In this document: positions 1-6,818 of the stretch, piece after piece
How positions within the stretch are numbered: the stretch's first letter is position 1
Layout of the letters: each line of letters opens with the position of its first letter
NCBI GenBank assembly: GCA_903888815.1
Contig: CAISVC010000180.1
Span: 1-10,433 of the forward strand
Source of the DNA: an uncultured Fibrobacterota bacterium
Lineage (GTDB): Bacteria > Fibrobacterota > Chitinivibrionia > Chitinivibrionales > Chitinispirillaceae
Length of the DNA: 10,433 bases
Direction: 5' to 3'
The notes under the pieces: model-generated
The model's database searches: none
Told to the model about the DNA's origin: nothing
Seen by the model: only the letters and a program-made list of their open reading frames with translations
Program-made: the position numbers and the translations under genes

Positions 1-1354
1 CCTTGTTCGGCGACAGGAGGTTGGCGATCTGAAGCACCATGGTCTGCCGGGCCACTGTTCCATTGCACCCCCAGTAGTAGGTGGCTCCCAGGGTACGGCC
101 GTAGCCGTGATTGTTTCTGGTTGCTACAATACCATCAGCTACCTGGATGAGTCCGGTTTTTATCGCATCGTACAGCCCCGCATTCTTTCCTGCGCGTTTT
201 GAAAGAAGATAGGTGAACATGCCCAGATTTTTGACATTGCCCCAGTCCCAATCGATATCGACTTTCACGCTCTGACTGTTTGCCCTTGTCTCAAAATCCA
301 TTAGATATTTCTGTTCGCCGGCAGTCTCCCACATCTCAGCGGCTGCCCAGAGACGGTCGTCAGGATCAGTGGTGCCGTAGCCGCCGGTGCTGAACGCTGA
401 CTGGTTAGGCTGGTGATCTGCAGGGTTGGCCGCAAGGAAGTTGTAACTTTTTATTGCGGCGTTTAAGCACTGTCGGGAATAAAGGGAGTCATACGGTTTG
501 TAAATGCGGGCGGCCATGGCCGTCATGGCGACAAAATCCGCGGTTGCGGCGCTTCCCCAGGGAACGAAAAACCGGTCGGCTGTTTCCGCTTCTGGCATTA
601 TAAATGCACAGAAATTGAGCGCGCTCACCTTGTGCGACACTGACCCGTCGCTGTTCTGCATGGTAAGCAGCCAGTCGAGCTCCCATTTGACCTCGGCAAG
701 GAAATCAGGGAACTTTCCACCAGTCTCGGGAATATCCAGCGGTATGTTTTCGATGAGCGGACCGAAGAGCTCCCACGCATCGAGCATCATGCCCACCGTG
801 ATGCCGGCGTTCACCGTGTATTTGTTAAAATCGCCCGCGTCATGCCAGCCTTTCAGAGACGGGCTTATCAGGTGCCCGCCGCCGACGTAATCGAGATATG
901 CGTCGCTCATATGGCAGGCGGCATGTTTATAGGTACTGCCGTTGAACACGCCCGAGACCGCGCATCCGCAGCGCCAAAGGTACATGGCGCGTACGGCCGT
1001 ATAATAGGCGAAATTATACACGTCTTTTTTTATTGGGAAATCAGGCGAACGTCCAACCCCTTCGACATTCAGATAAAAAGTTCCCTCTTCCGTCAATGCG
1101 GAAAAATCCGCGGTGTAGATATCTTCGTCGGTATCGGTATTTCTCCTGGGACCGCTCACGCTTCCGGAAGACGCCGTGGTGCCGGCAGGCACGCGGATGA
1201 CCGTAAATTGTGAACATGCGGTATTGATGGAAGCGCGTTTTCCCTTGTCAGGCAGGAAACCGAGGGAATTCAGCCTGATGTTGGTATCGGCCGCAGAGCC
1301 GATCATGGAAGAAAGCATAATGAGCGCTAAAACCATCATCATCGTCCTTTGCAT
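1..1354 (-). CDS. Glycoside hydrolase family 9 (endoglucanase type), 5' part; C-terminus beyond window
   Basis: Secreted GH9 enzyme, a family that cleaves beta-1,4-glucans and related glycans by inversion. Translation from ATG at 1354 gives 451 codons with no stop before the left edge. Residues 1-20 (MQRTMMMVLALIMLSSMIGS) are a signal peptide. Residues about 23-105 (starting IRLNSLGFLPDKGKRA) match the Ig-like CelD_N domain that precedes many bacterial GH9 modules. The catalytic (alpha/alpha)6 part follows, with the hallmark GWHDAGDFNKYTVN at 169-182; D172 and D175 are the conserved aspartates, one acting as base. GYGRTLGATYYWGCNG near 418-431 fits the late GH9 motif. The general-acid Glu and any sorting tail would lie outside the window. 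The start is supported by AAGGAG at 1362-1367, seven bases upstream. It is transcribed divergently from the GH39-like gene. Family sure; whether it is endo- or processive and its true substrate are not decidable. Confidence 0.93.
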   Translation of the reverse strand, partial: MQRTMMMVLALIMLSSMIGSAADTNIRLNSLGFLPDKGKRASINTACSQFTVIRVPAGTTASSGSVSGPRRNTDTDEDIYTADFSALTEEGTFYLNVEGVGRSPDFPIKKDVYNFAYYTAVRAMYLWRCGCAVSGVFNGSTYKHAACHMSDAYLDYVGGGHLISPSLKGWHDAGDFNKYTVNAGITVGMMLDAWELFGPLIENIPLDIPETGGKFPDFLAEVKWELDWLLTMQNSDGSVSHKVSALNFCAFIMPEAETADRFFVPWGSAATADFVAMTAMAARIYKPYDSLYSRQCLNAAIKSYNFLAANPADHQPNQSAFSTGGYGTTDPDDRLWAAAEMWETAGEQKYLMDFETRANSQSVKVDIDWDWGNVKNLGMFTYLLSKRAGKNAGLYDAIKTGLIQVADGIVATRNNHGYGRTLGATYYWGCNGTVARQTMVLQIANLLSPNK

Positions 1355-1501
1355 AGCTTTGCTCCTTCTGAATGCTGTTTTAGAATATTGTGGTTTTTGC
1401 ATATACTCCGGTTCATTTTTAACGTAACAGAACTGCATGTGAAAAATGCCACCCGTTTTTCTAAGCTTGAACCAGAAGCCACAGGGCAGCCGTTTTTAAT
1501 T

Positions 1502-1531
1502 TTGACAAAAATAGCCCGAAATGACTATATT
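1502..1531 (+). promoter_or_regulatory. Predicted sigma70-type promoter for the GH39-like gene
   Basis: An exact TTGACA at 1502-1507 is followed by an 18-base spacer and TATATT at 1526-1531. The -35 is a perfect match and the -10 matches five of six bases. Initiation would fall near 1538, giving a leader of about 195 bases that contains the palindrome at 1578-1607. The same -10 hexamer and spacer length recur at the two promoters in the 9579-9842 region. Predicted by eye only. Confidence 0.55.
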
Positions 1532-1577
1532 TAATCTAATTAGTGCGGGTGTTCTATAAAAGGTTGGCCGTGCCTGA

Positions 1578-1607
1578 CCTGCCTGCCGAAGCGGCAGCGT
1601 AGGCAGG
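1578..1607. repeat. REP-like palindromic element in the 5' leader
   Basis: The outer arms CCTGCCT (1578-1584) and AGGCAGG (1601-1607) are perfect complements. Inside them GCCG and CGGC pair around an AAG loop, with five unpaired bases (AGCGT) on the 3' side. An alternative fold pairs CTGCCG with CGGCAG. Elements with CCTGCCTGCC/GGCAGGCAGG arms around a GAAG-like centre are, to my knowledge, dispersed in many environmental bacterial genomes. Only one copy is visible here. It sits between the promoter and the GH39-like start, so it would be transcribed as a GC-rich hairpin in an otherwise AT-rich leader. It lacks a following T-run, so it is not a typical terminator. Confidence 0.6.
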
Positions 1608-1733
1608 GAAAACAGATGGAAATATGGGCGCGCCTGTAAAGAAACTCTTGTTATACGACCGCCCGCTCCCGAAAAATCAAAATACCTATCAGTCAGCAAC
1701 AACGTTTCCTGAATTAAAATAGAGGGGGATTCG

Positions 1734-3953
1734 ATGAAAGCTTCGCTTACCCTTGTCAATTTAATCGCCATAACCGTCTGCCTCTCTTTTCCTCTCACCT
1801 CCGCCGCATTCGATAACGCTGCATGCCCGTACGGTGTGTGCGCCCATCTGCCGGGTGAAGGCGACGTGCGCACCGAGCTTGGCGTCATGAAAGCGGCCGG
1901 CATCGGCTGGGTGCGCGCTGATTTTTCATGGTCCGGAGTCGAGCCGCAGCGCGGCAGCTGGACCTTCACCCGGTTCGACAACGTGGTGCGGATCGCCGAT
2001 TCAATGCAGGTCGGCATTCTGCCCATCCTCAACTACGACGCGGCCTGGGGAGATACCGCCTGGCGTCACCTTGATTTATGGATAGCGTATGTCGACACCA
2101 TGGTGCGGCGGTATAAGGGTTCGCTCCGCTACTGGGAGGTGTGGAACGAGGAGAACATCAGCTTCTGGAAAGACGGGACGCAGCAGCGCGAAGAGCACTA
2201 TTTCCAGCTCCTCAAAGCAACATATCAAGCAATCAAGGCGGTCGATCCGCAACTGGTGGTCCTGCTCGGCGGGCTGGCCGGCGTGCCGTTTGATTACATT
2301 GACTCGATCTACGCAAAGGGCGGCCGGGCCTATTTCGACATCATGAATATGCACCCATACCGTTATCCCACGCCGCCGGAGGTCGTGCAGGAGTACAGCG
2401 GCTATTCGTTTTACAGCCAGATGGCCGCGCTGCGGGCGAAAATGAGATTGTACGGCGATTCGGCAAAACCCCTCTGGATAACGGAAGTCGGGTGGCCCAC
2501 GCATTGGGTGAATACGAGTTTCTGGGCAAGCATTATCCGCAGCGGGCTGCGCAGAGCCAACGGTTCCCGGACAAACTGGAAGGGTGCGTATCTGGAAGAC
2601 GCCGAGTACCCGCCGTCACAGAGCGTTTCGCTGCCCGACGATGCGCTGAGGTCCGCGCTGCCCGGGGCAGGGTCGACGATGGCGAAAGTGACGCTCGGCC
2701 AGCTGTCGACACTTGGAGCGTCGGGATTCCAGGCGCTCATCATGCCGCCCGGCGAGAGCTTTCCCGTTGATTATTACGACGCGATTAAGGCATTTGTCAA
2801 GGGCGGCGGCGCTGTCGTGTTTTCAGGCGGCGTGCCGCTCTACTATGCGCTCAAAAAATCAGTGCAGGGGACATGGACCAGTTCCGGCGCGTCCGGTACC
2901 TACCGGCAGCAGCTCCATTTTGATTTCGAAGCGTGGTGGACCAACCCGAACGCGCCGCAGACGACCACTGACCTTGTCGTGCAGGCGGCATTCAGGGATT
3001 CCATCATAGTACCAGCGGGCACCGAAGGCACGCGCTTCGTGTCCGCCGGCTACATCAAAAGCGGCGATACCCTGGTGCCGATGATCAACGGAAGGGCGAC
3101 CGGCTACGAAGCGCCGGTCGCGGCAACAATCAAACTGGGGAGCGATTCGCTTAAGGGCGCGGGGGTCATTGCAACGCTCAATTTTTCCACCAACGCGGTC
3201 ACGCCGGAACGCCAGGCAGCCATGCTGCCGCGATTGTATCTGGCGGCTTTCCAGACCGGAATAGCGCGGACCTTCTGGTATGAATTCCAGGCGACCGAAA
3301 CGGACAGCTTTTATAACGAAGACCATTTCGGCATTACGCACCGCGATTTTTCGCCCAAACCCGCATATACCGCCTATAAGGCGCTCACGCGGGCGCGTCC
3401 GGCCGGATCGCAGACGATCGGCAGCGAATCCTGGTGCTCGGCAGACAGCTCGTTTTATTATCCGCACTGGCAGCGGCCGGACGGCAAACGCGGCTGGGCT
3501 TTGTGGATACTGAAGAATCCGCAGACCTATTCGATAACGTTTACCGGCAGTATCGATTCGGTGTTTGATAATGCCGGGGCCCCGGTTTCGTATTCGCAGC
3601 AGGGGAGCACGGTACTGCTGCAGCTTTCGGAATACCCGGTATATGTGATCGGCCCGCAGACACTTTCGTTTGCGCCGGCGGCCGTGCGTGTTCCTGGTGC
3701 AATGTCGTGCGACATGCCAAAAGCTGTTTTTGCAATGACCGGCCGGGCTGCGCTGCGGGTAAGGGTGGAGGATCTCAAAATGAGGGCTTGCGAGATCGCG
3801 ATTTATTCGCTCAGCGGTAAAAAGCTCTTTTCACGCAGCTTCGATCACCGACGCACGGCGGTTTTCACCATTGACCGTGTTGCTTTCGGGACGGTTATTG
3901 TCCAGGTGAAGAGCAACGGCATTTGTTTGCACAGGAAGATAGCACTCTTTTAA
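1734..3953 (+). CDS. Secreted GH39-like clan GH-A glycoside hydrolase with inserted GATase1-like domain and C-terminal sorting tail
   Basis: A 739-residue exported glycosidase. Signal peptide 1-24 (ends FPLTSAA). The TIM barrel begins at GVCAHLPGEGDVRTELGVMK (34-53), followed by WVRADFSWSGVEP and GILPILNYD. E139 in EVWNEEN is the likely acid/base and E251 in WITEVGWPTH the likely nucleophile, typical of retaining clan A enzymes. Residues about 270-490 do not look like barrel: GFQALIMPPGESFPVDYYDA and FVKGGGAVVFSGG (341-376) resemble the Rossmann-like GATase1 or beta-galactosidase trimerisation fold. The barrel seems to resume at about 490-560 (TPERQAAMLPRLYLAAF, RTFWYEFQ, PKPAYTAYKAL). A small beta domain spans about 565-650. 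A beta-rich tail (660-739; IAIYSLSGKKLF ... KIALF) resembles a type IX or Fibrobacter sorting domain. The start is supported by AGAGGGGG at 1721-1728. The convergent neighbour is the heparinase-family lyase. GH39 is the best guess; another clan A family such as GH5 is possible. Substrate unknown. Confidence 0.85.
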   Translation: MKASLTLVNLIAITVCLSFPLTSAAFDNAACPYGVCAHLPGEGDVRTELGVMKAAGIGWVRADFSWSGVEPQRGSWTFTRFDNVVRIADSMQVGILPILNYDAAWGDTAWRHLDLWIAYVDTMVRRYKGSLRYWEVWNEENISFWKDGTQQREEHYFQLLKATYQAIKAVDPQLVVLLGGLAGVPFDYIDSIYAKGGRAYFDIMNMHPYRYPTPPEVVQEYSGYSFYSQMAALRAKMRLYGDSAKPLWITEVGWPTHWVNTSFWASIIRSGLRRANGSRTNWKGAYLEDAEYPPSQSVSLPDDALRSALPGAGSTMAKVTLGQLSTLGASGFQALIMPPGESFPVDYYDAIKAFVKGGGAVVFSGGVPLYYALKKSVQGTWTSSGASGTYRQQLHFDFEAWWTNPNAPQTTTDLVVQAAFRDSIIVPAGTEGTRFVSAGYIKSGDTLVPMINGRATGYEAPVAATIKLGSDSLKGAGVIATLNFSTNAVTPERQAAMLPRLYLAAFQTGIARTFWYEFQATETDSFYNEDHFGITHRDFSPKPAYTAYKALTRARPAGSQTIGSESWCSADSSFYYPHWQRPDGKRGWALWILKNPQTYSITFTGSIDSVFDNAGAPVSYSQQGSTVLLQLSEYPVYVIGPQTLSFAPAAVRVPGAMSCDMPKAVFAMTGRAALRVRVEDLKMRACEIAIYSLSGKKLFSRSFDHRRTAVFTIDRVAFGTVIVQVKSNGICLHRKIALF

Positions 3954-3985
3954 AGCTTTCTTGACTTGGCTGCAGTAAAATCGTA

Positions 3986-4021
3986 CCGCCCTTCAGCAGG
4001 ACGGGGGTGGATATCTTTTTT
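3986..4021 (+). terminator. Possible intrinsic terminator after the GH39-like gene
   Basis: CCGCCC at 3986-3991 can pair with GGGTGG at 4005-4010 (six pairs, one G-T), enclosing a 13-base loop. A T-rich run follows at 4015-4021. It lies 32 bases past the GH39-like stop, in the convergent gap. On the minus strand only ATTTTA follows the hairpin, so any effect on the lyase transcript would be weaker. The large loop makes this tentative. Confidence 0.35.
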
Positions 4022-4136
4022 GATTTGGATGTTCTACGATTCCAAGAGTATGCCCGGTATTAATACGTAACACTATATCCTCAAAACAAATACCTCGTTC
4101 AATTTTTAACCTTTCATTTGATGTTTTGCGGTGGAT

Positions 4137-6707
4137 CTACCGGGTTATCCGAATTATCCTCAATGACCCTGATCGCCCATTGCTTTCGATTCTTAAGAGA
4201 CAGACCCCCGGCAATAGCTCCTTCGTCGGTAAAAAATAGTGCGTGTTTCCGAAGAGCACCCATCGTTTGAGCAAGCGACCGTTGGGGGCGTATGCGGCCA
4301 GAATCGTCGGCTGAAGGAGACCATTGGCGATAGCGACTTCGATGCATCCCGGTAAACTTCGCAAACGGAACCCCAACGCAGCGTTGGATATGCCAGGGTT
4401 TACCGATCCCGCAGGAGTAACGGAAATCAGAGAGCGTTGCTTGAGATCCAGTGCAAAGGAGATGCTGCCGGCGGTGTCGGCAATCGCATTCATAAAGAGA
4501 TTGCCGTCGACGACGATACCGTATCTGTTCCCTGCAGTCAGTCCGCCGATCCCAATCGTGTCGGTGCCGCCTGCTGCTTTGTATGACGGTTCGGCTTCCA
4601 CAGTGACGGCTCCGGCCGCGGTGCGCCAGGCAAAATTCGCAGGCAGCGTTGACCGAAGCAGGCTCTTGCCGCCAATTGTTAAAAATGTTCCGCGGGTAAT
4701 CATTGCCAGGGAGATCTGCGAACTCGCGCGCCGTACAAGCGCATGCGTGGCATCGGTCGCCATGTCTCCTGCCGTCAATCGTGCCGAGTCAATCTTTGCC
4801 GCAAACACGTCGGTGAACCCCGGGCCCTGCACCTGCATGGCCGCACCGCCGCTTGCCTGCAGCATGGCGCCGGTGAGCGCGGGCTGGAAGTTATGCTGCG
4901 GCACGATCAGCGCGGAGATTCGGGTTGATGATGCATTTACTTTTGCGGAGAGGCACGGATTACTTGTTATGACGAGTGGATCGACAGGAAGAAACGAACT
5001 TTGAATACTTACCGCCGCAGGTTCCAGAAGCCTGATATCAAGGCGCATGTTGAGTGTGTCGGTGACGATGAACTCACCAGCCTGTCCGTTTGTCCAGGTT
5101 CCTTTCTTGTGAAGCCGCCAGTCAAAGGCGTGCGATCCGGTTCCTCTCAAGTCGTCAATTGATACAACGTAACCGCCTTCGATGAACGCAATGTGCCGCA
5201 CGAAACGGCTGGCGTTCGCGTAAAGCTTGCTCGCATTTCCTGCCGCGCACGCGCTTGATCCGGAGAGCATCACATCGTCGAGATGTCCGGTGAGATTGTA
5301 GTCAAACGGCTGATACCAGGCGCCCCCTTCGCGCTGCTGACCCATGGTATCAATGACGATAGTGTTGTGGCTGCGCGTCAACTTATTATCCGTCGGATAG
5401 CCGTCGTCCTGCGCCAGCATCCTTCCGTTTGAAAATAGCAGGAAGTGGTTCTGATCGGGATGATCGTGAGCGACATTAATGTAATGGCCATTGCACAACT
5501 GCTGCATGTGATTTCCGCCCGGAGGCCCGCACTTGAAGACGAATCCCGTAGCCGTATCGTCCCAGGAGCTGCGGATCGAAAACATCTCCAGGTCGGGCCA
5601 GAAGCGGTAAAGCGGCAGCGATGCGTAGCTTTGCTGCTGCAACGAATCATCGAACCAGAGAACGCTCCACATGGTCTGCTGATAGAAGCCGCCCGATTGA
5701 TCTTTCATGAGCCGCCGCAATGCGGAATCGGCAGCCGCATCGTGCGTCAAGGCGATTCCCGGCATCCACGATTCCGCGTTTGACGGCGCTCCTTCGCTCG
5801 CGTCGCCGACCGTGAATGTGTTGTTCCATCCCGGCGTGGTCATATACAAACGGTAGAGGTGATCATTGGCAAAATGCGCGGCTCCCGCGGTCGGGTCGAT
5901 GCCGGTCACCTGGCTGATGAGTTTGCCCGCGCGCACGACCCAGTGATAGCCGTAGTCCCAGTAACCGGGCCCTTCATGCGTGCTGCCGTCGTCGGGCAGC
6001 CACGTCACGACCTGCTTGTAGCAACCAACCGCCAGATCGGCGGCGGTCTGCACGTTGATTGCCGGATCGTCGCCGTATATCGCAAAGGACGCATGGGCCA
6101 GTCCGTGAATGCGGTTGTGCATGTGGTTGTTCTGGTAATCATTTGTCCAGTATTGACCCACGAAAAAGCGGGGCTGGATGGTATCAATTGACCGTTTGAG
6201 GGCGGTCCGCAATGTCGTACGATCCGTAGGCGTCAAATAATCGTAGAGAATATCATAGGTCAATGCCATTCCGGAGGTGATTTCCATGGGAATCAGATCG
6301 TCCGTGAGCCAGTCGGACCGCCCGGCATAGAAGAGCGCCCACGATCGCGCCGTGTTGGCGTAGGAGGTGTCGCCTTCGACAAGGTAGAACATGCACATGG
6401 AGAACTGCCCCCAGAAGCCGAAGAGATAATCTTTCCACGTGCCCGGCGCATCGGGCGTGCGTTGCCCCACGTATCCGCCAAAGTCACTCTTTGCCTTTTT
6501 ATAAAACCAGTTGCACGATCCCTGCGCCCGCTGCTTGATAGTTGCGATATCGGCTTGCGTAAAGTAAAGACGAGGATGCTTGCCGACCAGATCGGAACGC
6601 ATGACAAAGGTGTTGAGCGGTGGTTGAGTGACAATTGATTGGGCGGAAATGGCGCTTAATCCGGCAAAGAGCAGGACTATAATCAACGACTTGTGAAAGG
6701 CGGACAT
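4137..6707 (-). CDS. Secreted heparinase II/III-family polysaccharide lyase with C-terminal sorting tail
   Basis: An 856-residue predicted lyase that would cleave uronic-acid polysaccharide by beta-elimination outside the cell. Signal peptide 1-22 (ends LSAISA). HPRLYFTQADIATIKQRA (44-61) is the usual opening of the alpha-helical toroid in heparinase II/III-type proteins. The toroid carries NNHMHNRIHGLAHAS (193-207) and DDGSTHEGPGYWDYG (239-253), where His, Glu and Tyr of the active site are expected. The central beta-sandwich (Heparinase_II_III) begins near EMFSIRSSW (374-382). It contains NVAHDHPDQNHFLLFSNG (411-428), whose histidines and aspartate match the catalytic or metal-binding motif. 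QDDGYPTDN and RSHNTIVID follow, as in the family. About 570-770 is an unassigned beta-rich region. Residues 775-856 (AAYAPNGRLLKRW ... LRIIRITR) resemble a divergent sorting tail. AAAGGAGGT lies just before ATG. It is downstream of GH35 by 111 bases. Family well supported; alginate, heparin-like, pectic or other uronan specificity is open. Confidence 0.88.
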   Translation of the reverse strand: MSAFHKSLIIVLLFAGLSAISAQSIVTQPPLNTFVMRSDLVGKHPRLYFTQADIATIKQRAQGSCNWFYKKAKSDFGGYVGQRTPDAPGTWKDYLFGFWGQFSMCMFYLVEGDTSYANTARSWALFYAGRSDWLTDDLIPMEITSGMALTYDILYDYLTPTDRTTLRTALKRSIDTIQPRFFVGQYWTNDYQNNHMHNRIHGLAHASFAIYGDDPAINVQTAADLAVGCYKQVVTWLPDDGSTHEGPGYWDYGYHWVVRAGKLISQVTGIDPTAGAAHFANDHLYRLYMTTPGWNNTFTVGDASEGAPSNAESWMPGIALTHDAAADSALRRLMKDQSGGFYQQTMWSVLWFDDSLQQQSYASLPLYRFWPDLEMFSIRSSWDDTATGFVFKCGPPGGNHMQQLCNGHYINVAHDHPDQNHFLLFSNGRMLAQDDGYPTDNKLTRSHNTIVIDTMGQQREGGAWYQPFDYNLTGHLDDVMLSGSSACAAGNASKLYANASRFVRHIAFIEGGYVVSIDDLRGTGSHAFDWRLHKKGTWTNGQAGEFIVTDTLNMRLDIRLLEPAAVSIQSSFLPVDPLVITSNPCLSAKVNASSTRISALIVPQHNFQPALTGAMLQASGGAAMQVQGPGFTDVFAAKIDSARLTAGDMATDATHALVRRASSQISLAMITRGTFLTIGGKSLLRSTLPANFAWRTAAGAVTVEAEPSYKAAGGTDTIGIGGLTAGNRYGIVVDGNLFMNAIADTAGSISFALDLKQRSLISVTPAGSVNPGISNAALGFRLRSLPGCIEVAIANGLLQPTILAAYAPNGRLLKRWVLFGNTHYFLPTKELLPGVCLLRIESNGRSGSLRIIRITR

Positions 6708-6726
6708 TGCGACCTCCTTTTTAAGT

Positions 6727-6755
6727 ACTATACTCCTGCCTGTTTAGATTTTCAA
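6727..6755 (-). promoter_or_regulatory. Predicted promoter for the heparinase-family lyase
   Basis: On the minus strand TTGAAA (6750-6755) is followed by a 17-base spacer and TATAGT (6727-6732), each matching five of six consensus bases. Initiation would be near 6720, so the leader would be about a dozen bases and consist almost only of the ribosome site AGGAGG (6713-6718). It sits in the 111-base gap after the GH35 stop. The lyase may therefore be expressed on its own as well as by read-through. Confidence 0.45.
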
Positions 6756-6818
6756 TATTAATAGATGCTGAAAGGCTTTTGAACGGAGGATGCCGGTTCT
6801 TTCCGGTTTACACCATCA

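Larger units (their letters stand above)
1355..1733. other. Divergent intergenic region between GH9 and GH39-like genes
   Basis: This is 379 AT-rich bases between two divergent starts. It holds the GH9 ribosome site (1362-1367), a near-consensus plus-strand promoter (1502-1531), a REP-like palindrome (1578-1607) and the GH39-like ribosome site (purine run AGAGGGGG at 1721-1728). I looked for a minus-strand promoter for GH9 and found only weak -10-like strings (for example TATTCT and TATATG in the reverse complement of about 1385-1405) without a fitting -35. No convincing small gene was found. The short open frames that cross it lack ribosome sites and recognisable protein content. Confidence 0.6.

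Noticed and set aside
504..1213. Plus-strand open frames opposite the GH9 gene
   Set aside because: They lie antisense to a GH9 frame with clear family motifs, lack ribosome sites and show no recognisable protein content.
1535..1542. CTAATTAG palindrome just after the -10 of the GH39-like promoter as an operator
   Set aside because: Eight bases in AT-rich DNA are expected by chance and no extended symmetry surrounds them.
1627..1634. GGCGCGCC palindrome in the GH39-like leader
   Set aside because: A single short GC palindrome with no partner or repeat; likely chance.
1496..2032. Minus-strand open frame of 178 codons crossing the start of the GH39-like gene
   Set aside because: It overlaps the promoter, leader and signal peptide of the plus-strand gene and has a composition typical of an antisense shadow.
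2859..3467. Minus-strand open frame of 202 codons inside the GH39-like gene
   Set aside because: Arg-rich antisense translation of a GC-rich gene; no motif, no start signal.
4114..4347. Minus-strand frame of 77 codons running past the lyase stop
   Set aside because: It overlaps the lyase C-terminal coding sequence in another frame and resembles no family. I considered it as a frameshifted tail, but the lyase frame already ends in a plausible tail strand.
6798..6811. Short inverted repeat CCGG-TTCTTT-CCGG after the GH35 stop as a terminator
   Set aside because: Only a four-base stem and no T-run on the minus strand.
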